A stretch of DNA of 64,000 bases from NCBI GenBank assembly GCA_037693485.1, contig CM075344.1, positions 111,361,001 through 111,425,000 of the forward strand, read 5' to 3'. This DNA is from Kitagawia praeruptora. Taxonomy: Eukaryota > Streptophyta > Magnoliopsida > Apiales > Apiaceae. The notes below the pieces were generated by a model. That model was given only the letters and a program-made list of their open reading frames with translations, was not told the DNA's origin and did no database searches. The number at the start of each line of letters is the position of its first letter. Within the stretch, counting starts at the first letter, position 1. Of this stretch, positions 32,486 through 43,853 are shown one piece after another. The position numbers and the translations under genes are program-made.

Positions 32486-35400
32486 TGACAGGGTTAGTGC
32501 TTTCTCTCTTAGGTTTAGGAATTTGTCAAAATAAAAGTGAAATTAAATTAGATTTAGGATTCCACTTAGAATCCTCCCCAGGAGACGACATTTTCCGGGA
32601 TCAAGTCAAACTGGTCAAACCTAAGCCAAAATCGTTTTCCGACATATTTTCGACATCGACTTAGGATGAGAATATCATGTTAAATGGTGTTTTATATCCT
32701 AGGTTATTTATGTCAAAAGATTTAGGCATCGGCTAAAGGCTCGCATATCGAGAATTTTCAAACATTGCTTTTACGAACCAAAATTGCCCATATTATTTAA
32801 AAGCATGTCGTTCTTAAATGTTTTACTCTCAAATTTTCTTGATATATTTGTTTAATATTTATATTTAATTTGCCTTTCCAAAAGCCATGCCAAAAGACCC
32901 TAAATAAATTTTAGTCCGAAAAACCCGTAAATCCTTATTTATCCGGATAAAATCTTTTAAATTCAAACTTAAATATTTCTTGGACCTCATAGTCATTATT
33001 TCATAAGAAATATTATGTTTGAATATTTTTCAAGTTAAAACTTTTGTCTTAGTTGTCGGTAAAGAAAAATGAATTTTTTGGTCGCTCTGGAAGGCCATTT
33101 TAACGTTCGAAAAAATTCGTAAAAATACTTCCACATATCTTTTTGACTTGAGACCTTGGATATGTCCTTAGTTTCTCAATAGGACATTTTAGAATAAGTT
33201 TCGGAAATTTTGGATGACTTTTTTCCGGGACCCCTTCAATCGATACGTAATTGATTTAATGATCGCTTAAAAGTCATAGAAGATCAACTCATTTCAAGGT
33301 GAAATTTTGACCATAATCCTCTGGGAACATTTCTAGGGGATTCCCAAAATTTCATAATTTTTCAATGATTTTTCGATTTATTGCGATTAAACCCATTTTG
33401 GCTTGTCCGTACGCGCATTTTTTAATTTTTGTGCATTTCATAAATGGTAAAATCGTGTTGGCACATTCTCCCATGCATTTTTGAATTGTTGCACAGCTGC
33501 TAGGACATTTGGAATGTTCCCCCACACCTTCCTTGATTTATTTGCATTTATTCCATTTATTTTAAACCAAAAACCCTACTAAACTTTCTATATATACCCC
33601 CACTTCCTCTCATTTGTGTGCAAGCCTCCAAGAGCCTAAAAGATCTGAAGAAACACTCTCTCTATAGCATAAAAACATTAAAAACGTTTCTTGAGTGCAA
33701 GCCAAAAATATTTCATAGTTTTGCTCCATTTTGGCTAGTTTTCTTCATCTATTCTTGCTCTCTTCAACACACCTTTGTTCACCAATCTTTTTGTGATCTT
33801 TGGACCTTATTTTTACAGTTTCTTGGTGACCTTTTAAGCCTATAAAATTCGGCCCCCAAGCCCCATATTCCGGCGACTTTTCCGGCGACTATTTTGGTGT
33901 GTTTTTGGCTTCGTAGCTAGCTTTTTCTCTTGTTTTCTCTTTAGATCTCAAGGGTTATAAGTTGGTTTCATATTGTTATATATATTTTTATATATAACCG
34001 AATATATATCTTGTATATTGTGCTTGCTTGCTCATTATTTATATAAACTAGCTTATATTCATTAATCCTTGCACTTTGTCACTTATATACACTTGTTCTT
34101 GAAGTTTATTCGTGTAGTGTATATTTGTGCGAGTTGTAAGTTGATTCAAGAAGCATTTAAAATATTATCCAAAGCTTCTTGGTAAGTCCTTGATATACCC
34201 ATTTATTTTGGGTGAAGACAAGGCCATTTAACCATCTTTTGGTTTTGGTTTACAAAGTTACAATCTTGTTTACCTTAAGTGGTTTAAACCTGATTTTATT
34301 AAGTAACCAAAAGATAAGGTTTTATTTTGTTCTTGTTTATCCTAGTCCTTGATCTTTAACTTTCTTTAATTATTTTACAAGGGACATAAAGGAACAAGAC
34401 CAAGTGAACTTGTGTTTCCACAAGTTGCACCATTCGGCCCCCTTTTTATTACCATTCGGCCGAAGCCTTTTTAAGGCTCTTTATTTTTATTTTCTTGCTT
34501 GTTCTTTGCTTGCTTGCTTGCTTGTTTATGTGCTCTTACGTGTTTAATTTCTCGCACTAATTTTAACGCATAATAGCGGCCCTCGTTTTATCCTATAGAT
34601 AAGCGAGTTACATTTCTGTACGTGTGAGTTGTGTTGTGATTAATTGTTGTGTGCTTGCATTCACGTTTAATTTATTGTCTTGCATATTTTCATTTGTCCT
34701 CGCACTTGCGAGTTGAATATTTTTATTTCGGTCCTTGCACTTGCGAGTTGAATATTTTTCTTTCGGTCCTCGCTATTGCGAGTTGAATATATTACTATAT
34801 ATATAAATTAAGCACCATCGTTTTTCCGTTTGGCGACGTGAAGAGCTCGAAATTAATAACGAATCAATTATTTTAACACGTAATAGCGTCCCCGTGGCTA
34901 GTACCGTAACATACTAGTTTTGCACGGACTTATTATATATCTCTCTCTTATATTGGTTGTTGGTTAGACTTGTATTCTAATCTTTGCTGTGAGGTGAAGT
35001 GAAGTGAGGTGACTCTTGTTCTAAGATCCAAGTCTTAGGTGCACTAACGGGGAGTTAGTGGCCTTCGCACAGTGAAGAAAAGGGAAGACCCAAGACCTAA
35101 GATCTAAGATCCAAGACCTGCAAAGTTGTAGAAGTACATAGTCTTGTAAAAGGGTTACTACTACAAGTCTTTGAGGAGGTAACGGGGAGTTACGCTCCAA
35201 GATAATTCTTGTAGTGGGTATTTGCTATTTATTGTGAGGATAATACGCGTGTGTATTGCTCCAAGTTAAATAAATAGTGGTCTAGGAGTTGTAAAGGCTT
35301 TTCCGCCTACTATAAAGGAGTTTCTTTATAGTGGAAGAAATCTCGAGTCCAGGGAGGAGCTCGGGGACTGGAGTAGGGGTGTTCGAATCCATTAGGGGTT

Positions 35401-35604
35401 GCGGGCATCGCGAACCAGGATAAAATCGACCGTGTTATTTTATTTTCTCTTTTACTTGCTTCCGCACTCGATTTACTTGCTTACAAGTAACGATTTTTTA
35501 AAAGAGGAAAGAAACTTCGAAAAGCCAAGCTCTAAATTTTAAAAAAGTGATAAGCTATTCAACCACCCCTTGTAGCTTATCTAACCCATATACGGGACCT
35601 ATCA
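32486..35604. mobile_element. solo LTR of a large-LTR retrotransposon, 3.1 kb
   Basis: 3119 bp from TGACAGGGTTAG to GGGACCTATCA with the TG..CA tips of an LTR, flanked by a perfect 5 bp CGGTT duplication (32481-32485 and 35605-35609). The host LTR reads continuously across it. There is no internal LTR pair, PBS or ORF, so it is best read as a solo LTR left by LTR-LTR recombination. A TATA-like CTATATATACCCCC lies near 33587 and is followed by leader-like sequence, consistent with a plus-strand U3-R boundary. The length is within the range of giant Gypsy LTRs. Confidence 0.85.
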
Positions 35605-35609
35605 CGGTT

Positions 35610-36438
35610 GATTAGAGGCTTCCAACCACTGTTCCGGGGTGCTTCACCTGAGTTTGGGTGCCTGCATAGCAAAACAATGCTTGCCCATGGGTGGTGGCCG
35701 TCAAGCACCTCCGACGTAAGAATCAGTAATCAGAAATAATAGTAATCAAGCTGGTAAGAGTGTATCTGATGTGAAGGGAGAGAATATGTAGTTATAAGCT
35801 TGAATATCTCAAAATTGTGTCCCTCTTACTTGTGTGCAGAATGGGGGTATTTATAGGCTGGGTCTTCCAGTCACTGTGGTCCACGTGGCATCCGCAAAAG
35901 CTACAGTGAGCCGCCGTTGCAACAGTGACCGGTGTGACCCTTCCTGACACGCCGTCATTCTGTCACTACGCCGAATTGCTCAGAATGTGTCTGCTACAGT
36001 TGGGTGTCCTTGTGTTCCCTTGAATACTTTATTGTCCCCTGTTTTATAAAGCAAGATATTTTGTACAAGAGTATTTTTCTAATGATACTTATTGCCCAGG
36101 TCAGTAATTTAGGAAAATAAATATCTTACGACACGTGTATGGAATGATAAGTACTGTGCTGGTAGCTGACAACGGGTACCTGCTATTAACAGTTGAGTGT
36201 CCTTTGAGCATGATGGTAAGTATGGTGCTTGACAGCCTTTGCTTTATTGATCATTGCTTTTTGCTTATAATATGATGTATATATATATATATGGCAATAT
36301 TATTGTAATCAAGATGTATAAAATAAGAAATATAGTTGGAACATGTATGATGTGATAAGGTGGCGGACATGTAGGTAGCGGGATATGTAGGTAGCAGGCA
36401 GTTAGATTAAAAGAAGACATAGGTGACAGACACCTAGG
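35610..36438 (-). repeat. split LTR of LARD-like element, middle segment
   Basis: About 829 bp matching 26890-27708 of the intact LTR with few substitutions. It is interrupted at 36439 by the three-LTR element. CTAGG at 36434-36438 is that element's TSD. Confidence 0.9.
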
Positions 36439-36690
36439 TGTTACAGGACGCAGATCAGTCCTATACAAATCGAACAGAATTGTAGAACAAAGAGAAAGAA
36501 TTATTCAAGAAGGAGATGAGAGACTAGAAATTAGAGAGACTTTGAGAGAAGAAGACTTTGATTAATTTTCTGATTAATGAAAATGATTCCTTACATCTGT
36601 TTATATAGAGATTACAAAAGAAATTGAAATTCAACTAACTAATTTCTAACAACCTATATCGAGAACTCCTATAAAGTTCCGCCCTTATCA
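36439..36690 (-). repeat. LTR copy a (3' LTR)
   Basis: 252 bp starting TGTTACAGGACG and ending GCCCTTATCA on the plus strand. Confidence 0.9.
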
Positions 36691-37868
36691 TACTTCCCCC
36701 TTTCAAGAAGACTTGTCCTCAAGTCTTGTGTAGAGCTGGAAAAATCTGGAAAGAAACACAGCACAACAACATGTTCTTTTCCACAGCTAAAGGCATGTGA
36801 TGATGTATCAACCATAGGCATCTGAGACTGATGTTTGCAGCATTGCAGATTCTCAAAGCCAAAATCCACCAATATTGCACGGTCACGATTATACTGCCCA
36901 GTCATACTTAACTGATCAACCCATTTGAGTTTCCAATATAGCATTAGGAGATAGATATGAAGTTGCATCAGCTTCTTTAGACCAATCAAATAGACTAACA
37001 GTGATAGAACAGTCTCCATACAACTTGGAAGGGCTGACACTGCTTGAATTGCTTCCATAAAGCATGTAAAAATCACAACTAAACCATAAGCTGTTAAAAA
37101 CTGCACATCTTGTTTGCAATTTTCACAGGACCTGCAAGAATTCACTATAGCAATCCCAAGACCCCAAGCAGTAATCACATTCACACTCACATGATTCTCA
37201 GTCAAATCTCTAATATTTTTATTTTTGTTTGTACCAAACTCAACAACGGAACATGATTTGCTAAATTTATCCCTCCAAGGTAATGGTCGTATACCAAGAC
37301 CCATTGTGATATCTGTCAGACAGTAACACTCAAAAGAGTTTTTTATGTTAGTAATACAGTTAACACAGTTAGTCCCAACCAGAAATACCTCACCAGCAGT
37401 ATTAATACAACAATCCCCATGACCTTCCTTTATAGACAGAACTACAACCTCTCCTTTATAGACTCTACAATACTGAATTTCACCGTATAACGCACTCCAA
37501 ACATACTTCTGATTCAGGCCCCTCGGCTTCAACAACAACGCTGCATTTTTATCCCTCCAAGGAATAGGTTTAGCTGTCCACCCCTTCTCAGATTCATTGT
37601 CATACTGATTGATCCCCTCTTTTACAATTATTTCCGGGCTGAAATGTTTATAAACAAGCCCAACACTACTAAGCTCAGTAGTCAGCCCCTGGATTACCCT
37701 CTTTGCAGTTGCAGTAAGCTCCCCCTTAAGGCCTCCAACCACAGTACTTTTATCCCTCCAAGGAGTAATTTTAACTTTCCAACCCTTTTCAGAGGTACTA
37801 TCACCGCTACCATACTTTTCAGACACTTCCAACCCAGAAAATTGAAGCACTTCGTAAGCTTGACACAA
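36669..37868 (-). CDS. unrecognised ORF with three PWRDK motif repeats
   Basis: An uninterrupted 399-residue frame runs from 37868 into the LTR (stop at 36669). The N-terminal half carries three copies of a W-x-x-K-x-x-P-W-R-D-K-like block: EKGWKVKITPWRDK (about 37747-37788), EKGWTAKPIPWRDK (about 37550-37591) and LGIRPLPWRDK (about 37266-37300). The third copy lacks the leading EKGW. The region between is Cys-rich (CVNCITNIKN, SCRSCENCKQ). The end GKYDKGG overlaps the polypurine tract, the position where retrotransposon polyproteins normally stop. I do not recognise the family. It may be the gag C-terminal region expanded in a non-autonomous lineage. Whether it starts at 37868 or is frameshifted from the upstream gag is unclear. 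Confidence 0.5.
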   Translation of the reverse strand: MCQAYEVLQFSGLEVSEKYGSGDSTSEKGWKVKITPWRDKSTVVGGLKGELTATAKRVIQGLTTELSSVGLVYKHFSPEIIVKEGINQYDNESEKGWTAKPIPWRDKNAALLLKPRGLNQKYVWSALYGEIQYCRVYKGEVVVLSIKEGHGDCCINTAGEVFLVGTNCVNCITNIKNSFECYCLTDITMGLGIRPLPWRDKFSKSCSVVEFGTNKNKNIRDLTENHVSVNVITAWGLGIAIVNSCRSCENCKQDVQFLTAYGLVVIFTCFMEAIQAVSALPSCMETVLSLLVYLIGLKKLMQLHIYLLMLYWKLKWVDQLSMTGQYNRDRAILVDFGFENLQCCKHQSQMPMVDTSSHAFSCGKEHVVVLCFFPDFSSSTQDLRTSLLERGKYDKGGTL

Positions 37869-38780
37869 TTGACCTTCCTTGTGCGCATTACTAAAGATTG
37901 AGTATTATCCTTCATTGAACCTTTGTCCAGATTACCATCAAACACCTGCTTTGCATCACCCAAAATCTCATTTTGTGCAAACAAATTTAGCCCTAAACTG
38001 ACATCTTCACTTGCAGGTTCTGATGATGTATCAACAGAATCCAGTACCACATCAACTACACCATCCTTGTTCATTTCAGCTTCGCCCAACACATCAATTT
38101 CATCCTTCTCCTTAATAGCTTGCATCATCTTTTTCACATTTTCTTCTAATCGTCTGATACTTTTTTATTTCTCCTTATGCTGCATAACATCAATTTCATC
38201 TTTCTCCTTATGCTCTATACTGTTATTGAAGAAATCTTCATAATCCTGAATTTTGTCACTTAGATATTCTTCCAGGGAATCCTCCCATTTATTGAACTCA
38301 TTCTCTTCTATATCCATTATATTCCCTTTGATTATTGTTCCAAACTTATCACACAAATCCTTAACAAACTCAGGCCATTCCACATCTAGGTTGCAGATAT
38401 AATCTTGTGCCCACACATATGCTTTATCAAACATACACATATATGCAAGATCTACCTTCTGTTCATTAGGAGTCTCAAGAAATGAAAAACATTTTTCACA
38501 TTGCTTAATCTACATTCTTACACTACTATTTCCATAAAAGTTCGGAATCTCAAAATAAATTTTTATTGGAATAGTCGTATCACCTGAATTACATTGTTCC
38601 TCCCATTGTTCAGCCATTTCACTCTTCTTGTAATCAAAAGTTTCTTTCAGTATTTTTATCAAACACCTTCAGTGCAGGCGAAACCCTTGCTTTTCTTGAA
38701 CTTTTTCCGTAATCTTTATCTCCGGAAAGATCAAAATCACCAGGAAAGACACGGCTTAATAGTAGAGAACAGAAATTGAA
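37694..38780 (-). pseudogene. Gypsy-type gag remnant
   Basis: Read on the minus strand from the PBS side, a basic N-terminal part (about 38640-38780) leads to CEKCFSFLETPNEQKVDLAY and then AYVWAQDYICNLDVEWPEFV with VKDLCDKFG (about 38340-38430). This is the Retrotrans_gag pattern (W..F...L..RFG). The remnant of the EFNKL..SLEEYL segment follows. A TAG stop at 38510-38512 and a TAA near 38165 interrupt it. An acidic Asp/Glu-rich linker (37850-38137) follows in another frame. The protein was a capsid-like gag and is now broken. Confidence 0.75.
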
Positions 38781-38915
38781 GCTTGAATACTCAATAATGT
38801 AGTTTGTAGAAGATGATTGTAAGATAATTTGCAAGAAAAACGATGAAAATTATGAAAATTGAAAAAAAAATGATCACGATTGTAGCGGAAGATGATAGAA
38901 CAGCTCTGATACCAT

Positions 38916-39167
38916 TGTTACAAGACGAAGATCAGTCCTATACAAATCGAACAGAATTGTAGAACAAAGAGAAAGAATTATTTAAGAAGGAGATGAGAGA
39001 CTAGAAATAAGAGAGACTTTGAGAGAAGAAGACTTTGATTAATTTTCTGAATAATGAAAATGATTCCTTACATCTGTTTATATAGAGATTATAAAAGAAA
39101 TTAGAATTTAACTAACTAATTTCTAATAACCTATATCGAGAACTCCTATAAAGTTCCGCCCTTATCA
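38916..39167 (-). repeat. LTR copy b (5' LTR adjoining the PBS)
   Basis: 252 bp, about 10 differences from copy a. Its start TGTTACAAGACG follows the inverted PBS. Confidence 0.9.
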
Positions 39168-39169
39168 TA

Positions 39170-39420
39170 TGTTACAGGACGAAGATCAGTCCTATACAAA
39201 TCGAACAGAATTGTAGAACAAAGAGAAAGAATTATTCAAGAAGGAGATGAGAGACTAGAAATAAGAGAGAATTTGAGAGAAGGAGACTTTGATTAATTTT
39301 TTGATTAATGAAAATGATTCCTTATATCTGTTATATAGAGATTACAAAAGAAATTGAAATTCAACTAAGTCATTTCTAACAATCTATATCGAGAACTCCT
39401 ATAAAGTTCCGCCCTTATCA
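39170..39420 (-). repeat. LTR copy c (extra, tandem)
   Basis: 251 bp, separated from copy b by TA only and followed by the CTAGG duplication. It shares some variants with copy a (GTTACAGGACG, ATTGAAATTCAACTAA) that copy b lacks. Confidence 0.9.
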
Positions 39421-39425
39421 CTAGG

Positions 39426-39529
39426 TTAAAAAGACATGTAGTTGGTAAACATGATGTTAGGATAAAAGGTGGCGGTAGCGGGTTAAAAGGTGACGGTAGC
39501 GGGCTATTGGTATAAATGGCTACCTATCA
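39426..39529 (-). repeat. split LTR of LARD-like element, last segment
   Basis: About 104 bp ending GGCTACCTATCA, followed by TSD GTAAG. It contains an extra duplication of a GGTGACGGTAGCGGG unit not present in the intact LTR. Confidence 0.88.
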
Positions 39530-39534
39530 GTAAG

Positions 39535-40285
39535 TCTTAATTTAATTTGAAGTAACTTTCTTCAAATTTCATCGCTTTTATTTAACTGAATATGTTCCTC
39601 TTTATTTTATTTAGTATGAGAGGAGGCTACTAGTACTGCAACCACGACTAGTACCAGATCCATGGATGATAATGGATATTTCATAGGAATCATCAGGAAT
39701 TAAATAGTGTGTAGAATTTTTATTTTGTATTTTTTGAATTTGTCTGCTTTGTAATTTATTAAATATATTTGATGCGATTTGTTTCGTTTTTTTAGAGGGG
39801 AATCCTCTCAACTATTTATAAAATATTTTTTTAATTAATAAAATTAATACGAGTTACCGTCCTCTTTTATTTCCGGTGAACTTTTATCATTTCTTTTATT
39901 ATTCGAAGAATGATAAATTTATTTAGCTTTTATGTTTTTGTAATATTTCATTCTGAATTAATGTAGAATTTAATCTTAAATGACAACTCATTTTGTACAA
40001 GAATATTTAAATTAATGAAGAATTAATGGAGAAAGTAAAACAAAATATTTGAATAATTTACCAACTCTTTTTTATACAAAACAAATATTAAACAAAAGAA
40101 GTAAACAAATATTTGAATGATTTACAGAAATGGTTTAGCAAAAAAAAAAACAAAAGAAATGAATGAAACAAAACAAAATAGAAGAAATGAGTGAAGTAAA
40201 CAAAATAGTAGAATGAAAGTAAACTCGTCAACCCGTTCGGCTCGTATCGGCCCGCATGCTGTCTAATCCGCGTGTTGTTCAACCC
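39535..40285. other. AT-rich intergenic DNA, no gene seen
   Basis: No supported ORF. The end (40225-40285) is abruptly GC-rich (CCGTTCGGCTCGTATCGGCC) and may be a transposon terminus. Confidence 0.4.
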
Positions 40286-40559
40286 GCCATCAGGGTCGGT
40301 TCTGAATTTTCGGGGGTCCAATGCCAATTTTTTTTAAGAGAATTTATTGAATATACGGGTATTTGTACTTCTGTTTGCAAAAATACTGTACTCTTGAAAT
40401 CTTTGCAATTATACGGTGTCTTCTATCTTCTTTGCAATTATAGTACTTCTCCATCTTCTTTGCCACCGACCCCGACCTCCCTTCTCAGAACCAACTGGCA
40501 ACTCCGACGTCACAGGCGAAACTCCACCACATCAACCCCGACCCCGACCTCCCCCATCA

Positions 40560-40945
40560 TCTTCTCCGATAAATAAAATATATAAAAAATAATAATTATA
40601 AAATTAATTATTATTATGTTAATAATATTTTAATATTATTAACATAATAATTAATTATTAATTAATTATTAATTAATAATTAATAAAATATATTATACAT
40701 AAAATTACTAATATATTTTATCATCTTTTTTAATTATTATTAATATAATAATAAATTTAATTGATTAATATATAATATAATATAATTATTAATATAATTA
40801 TATTATTATAATTATATTAATTGATTATAATTATTAATTAATAATTATATTATAATTATAATTATATTATAATTATTAATTGATTATATATAATATAATA
40901 ATAAAATTACTAATATATTATACCTACTTAATTATTAATTGAGTA
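40560..40945. repeat. extreme AT-rich region of interleaved TTAATTAT palindromes
   Basis: Nearly 400 bp of almost only A and T, built from TAATTATTAATTAATTATT and its reverse complement. It can fold into many alternative hairpins. No gene. Confidence 0.8.
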
Positions 40946-40979
40946 GGTAGTTTATCTAATTAATTATTAGATCGGATGA

Positions 40980-41110
40980 GGTAATATATGACCTCATCCG
41001 ATCTCCCTCCCTTCCGCAACCACCACCACCTCATCTCCCTCCCTTCCTTCAACCTCCCATCTCCCTCCCTTCCGCAACCACCACCACCTCATCCGATCAA
41101 CGCCGCCGAC
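40980..41110. repeat. CT-rich tandem repeat (CCGATCTCCCTCCCTTCCGC units)
   Basis: Three imperfect copies of a 36-60 bp unit combining TCTCCCTCCCTTCCGCAACC and ACCACCACCTCATC. It reads as a Pro/Ser/His-rich peptide, which explains the short ORF here, but it is low complexity. Confidence 0.65.
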
Positions 41111-42139
41111 TCCGATCCCCACCTTTGCCATCGACGTCGGGAATTAATTCGATCCTCCACCTTCTCAATTCGTTGTCTCTGTGTGTATCTGTGTCTTTCT
41201 CAGTTGAACTTCTGTGTCTTTCTCAGTTGAAGTTCGAAAATAGAAGGATGGAGGCTTCAATTAAGTTATTGTGGTGGTGGCCGGCGACGATTTGAACGGG
41301 AAAGAAAGAAGGGAAGGTGGGTGGCAAGGGAAGGTGGCACGGAAGAGAGGTGAGATACGCGAGGGGTGAGAAGAGAGAGACGCGAGAGATAAATAAGAGA
41401 GAGTAGAATTCGTACAAATTGATTAAATTGGTGCATATTGATAGGAAATAGTATTTTTGCAATTTTAAAAAAAAATTGGTATAATTGCAATTAAGATGGT
41501 AAATTTGCAAATAGCTCTTCTAAAAAAAAGTAAAATTGCAAAAATTTACTTTTAACAATTTATTTATCAAAAAACCTCTTTTTTTAAAGCCCTTTCCATA
41601 ATTTTTTTGAGTAAAATAAAATTTAATTTTAAATGCGAAATTCAACCAATTATAAATGTAATCATATATAACTAAACTTGATCCTTAAGTTTTACTAAAA
41701 TAAAAATATAAAACTTTAGAAACGAATAATGTACTAAATATTCTCTCATATTTTTCATATTTTGAACATATTTACAAATTTATAAATCAAAGTTAATTAC
41801 AAAATAAAGAGTTCCTTTTTATGTGCGAATATTTATATAGGGGCCTCTACTAAATATAGCAGCTACTAAAAATTTTCAAGCAATCACTAACTAATGATTT
41901 GCTTATATGTTTTGGGCCGTTAACTAAAAATGCATGCATAAAATTTAATCTCACACATATATATATACACACATAAATTGAATTTTATAAATTTTTGGGC
42001 CCCTGAACCCAATGGATCCTGTGCGGTCGCACGACTCGCACTGGGCCTGTTCACGATTTCAGTGGCGGCTTTCAACGGACACGGCGCAACCCGCCTAATC
42101 TATGCATGCCGGTCCCAGGCTCCCAGCTTCTTCAAATGA

Positions 42140-42625
42140 ACATCCTAGGACCGTCAAACAGATATTTCGGATCCGGATACGACTATATCCGTATCTATAT
42201 CCGAAATTATCGGATTCAGATACGGATAATATCCTATTTATTTCGGATACGAATACAGATATTTCAGACGGATATCGGATTTTTCGAATTTTTTTGATAT
42301 CCAAATTGATAATATTTTTAAAAAAAGACTTATATTATAATATATTTTTGATATAATATATTAATATATTATATTTATATCATATATATGTTTAAAGAAT
42401 GTCTACACTTAAATATATATTTGAAAAATATATTAAATAATGAACAAAGACATATATTATAATTATAAATATTATATATAAATATATATTAATTTTTCCA
42501 TTTTCGGATTCGAATACGGATAATATTCTATTTATTTCGGATGCGGATAATATTCTATTTTTTCGAATACGAATATAAATATTTCGGACGAATATCGAAT
42601 TTTTCGAATATTTTTGACAGCAATA
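42140..42625. mobile_element. candidate MITE rich in CGGATA units
   Basis: Both ends carry dense copies of CGGATACGGATA and ATTTCGGA motifs around an AT-rich core of about 150 bp. The outer edges CCGTCAAACAGATATTTCGG and, inverted, TGTCAAAAATATTCGAA are loosely similar. No target duplication could be identified. The organisation resembles the CTCGA-rich hAT element at 25256-26465. Confidence 0.45.
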
Positions 42626-42629
42626 GAAC

Positions 42630-43100
42630 ATCCCATTTCAAAACCGACACGAGATGCTCGACACATCCGTAACCAGCTCTACTTGCCTAGGCATTTATTA
42701 TTGTAATTCATTTTCTTCAAATTTCAGACTTCTAGTTAAATAGTATTCCATTTAAGAATAGTTCCATAACTTATTTTTGAATTTTTTTTTTGTATAAAAA
42801 TAGGATTTTATACAGAAAATGAAAATTTAAAAAAAATATATAGAACTATCCTTAAAATTCACCTTATGCTGTCAAACTTCCTAATTTAAAATGTTAACAA
42901 ACCGGAGGGACGGAGTACTGATTTATGTGTCAGGGTCACGGATATTGAATAGGACAGGATACGAAGTCGTGAAACACGTCTTCTTGTAGGCTAGCAGCAG
43001 CAGCACGAGCTTTTCAATTAGGCCTGTTGTTTTAAGTTTCAGGTTTCAACCGTCTGTTAAACTACTACTACTACTTTATATACGAGTAAGACTTTTAAAA
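42630..43100. other. intergenic, no gene seen
   Basis: AT-rich. GGAGGGACGGAGTA near 42904 is an orphan Stowaway-type tip without a clear partner. Confidence 0.4.
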
Positions 43101-43105
43101 ACATA

Positions 43106-43383
43106 CTTCCCTCTGTCTCTTTTTGTTTCTCCTATTTGAAATGTTGAGATTGTTCATAACATGAGATAAATTATTAATTTACATTTAATTTATAAGACCA
43201 AATATAGTCATGAGTGATCTTGTTGGATTCGTATTTATGAGTACTTTAATACAGTGAAGTTTTTTATAGTTTTTACTTTAATACAGTGAAGTTTTTTATA
43301 TTTAAAACTAATATGAAATTGAAGATATTAACGATCAAAACGTATCCAATCAAAACAAGAATGATATTTAGGGACGGAGGGAG
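43106..43383. mobile_element. Stowaway-type (Tc1/mariner) MITE, 278 bp
   Basis: The ends CTTCCCTCTGTCTCTTTTTG and, inverted, CTCCCTCCGTCCCTAAATAT are flanked by TA on both sides (43104-43105 and 43384-43385). This is the standard Stowaway organisation. A short internal duplication (ACTTTAATACAGTGAAGTTT, twice at about 43232-43300) is also present. Non-coding. Confidence 0.85.
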
Positions 43384-43389
43384 TACTTT

Positions 43390-43850
43390 GTAACTTGTCT
43401 TTGCTTAATGTAAATCATCTTTGACCGCTAAATTTGAACATCATAAAACCATAACTAAAATTCTTTTATTTTCAGGGGGTGAAAATTTAAAGAGAAATGC
43501 TAGAGCCCCAAAATATATCCCAAAATTGTTCCAAAATTCTTGCATAATTTGTAGCTTTCCTAAAATAATATGGGATCCCGCATGCATAAATATGCGTTCA
43601 CGAATTAAAACCAGCTACTTGTCAATGACAAATCATTTGGAAAAAATTTTGGGAATATTTTTGGGTACTAGCATTGCTCAAATTTAAATAAAGTTATAGA
43701 TTAATTATTTTTAAGTGAAATTTTGAGAAGAGTCGCTCTTTATTGCTTAAGACGTGTCAATTTCGCCTCTGTTGTGCATATTTTACTTATTGCTAATTAT
43801 TAAATCAAGAAGGGCAAAAATAGTTTATACTACTAAATTAGTACTACTAA
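43390..43850. other. intergenic between two MITEs, no gene seen
   Basis: A short ORF at 43421-43687 has no recognisable motif. No further repeat was seen. Confidence 0.4.
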
Positions 43851-43853
43851 TTA

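Larger units (their letters stand above)
36439..39420 (-). mobile_element. Gypsy-derived gag-only element with three LTR copies
   Basis: 2982 bp flanked by a perfect CTAGG duplication (36434-36438 and 39421-39425). It contains LTR copies at 36439-36690, 38916-39167 and 39170-39420. On the minus strand the middle copy is followed by a textbook Met-tRNA PBS (TGGTATCAGAGCTG, about 38901-38914), and the purine tract GAAAGGGGGAAGTA precedes the 36690 LTR. The third LTR is attached after only two bases (TA). The interior encodes a gag-like protein and a repeat-bearing ORF, but no protease, RT or integrase. Confidence 0.88.
26874..39529 (-). mobile_element. large non-coding LTR retrotransposon (LARD-like), with two insertions in one LTR
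   Basis: LTRs of about 0.92-0.95 kb start TGATAACTCCCA and end GGCTACCTATCA on the plus strand. A perfect TSD GTAAG lies at 26869-26873 and 39530-39534. On the minus strand the PBS TTTGGCGCTAG adjoins the LTR at 32457-32468, and a purine tract GAGGGAGTAGGGG lies at 27796-27810, giving minus orientation. The roughly 4.7 kb interior has tandem arrays but no gag or pol. The plus-right LTR was later split by a solo LTR (32486-35604) and by a gag-containing element (36439-39420). Without them the element is about 6.5 kb. Confidence 0.9.
40288..42110. other. composite of transposon-like remnants around an AT-rich core
   Basis: The left part starts CAGGGTCGGTTCTGAATTTT and the right part contains GGGCCCCTGAACCCAATGG and GCACTGGGCCTG. 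Both resemble ends of plant DNA transposons, but no matching duplication or TIR pair could be fixed. An inner pair of segments (GGGTATTTGTACTTCTG near 40356 and, inverted, GAGCTATTTGCAAATTTACC near 41514) looks like degenerate Mutator-type ends around CT-rich coding-like sequence. Identity is uncertain. Confidence 0.3.

Noticed and set aside
40288..42110. Single large hAT element with AACCCGCC as 8 bp TSD
   Set aside because: AACCCGCC does occur on both sides, but the adjoining ends are not inverted repeats of each other, so the match may be chance.
42740..42920. Third Stowaway MITE ending at GGAGGGACGGAGTA
   Set aside because: Only one tip is convincing. The supposed left end does not match well enough.
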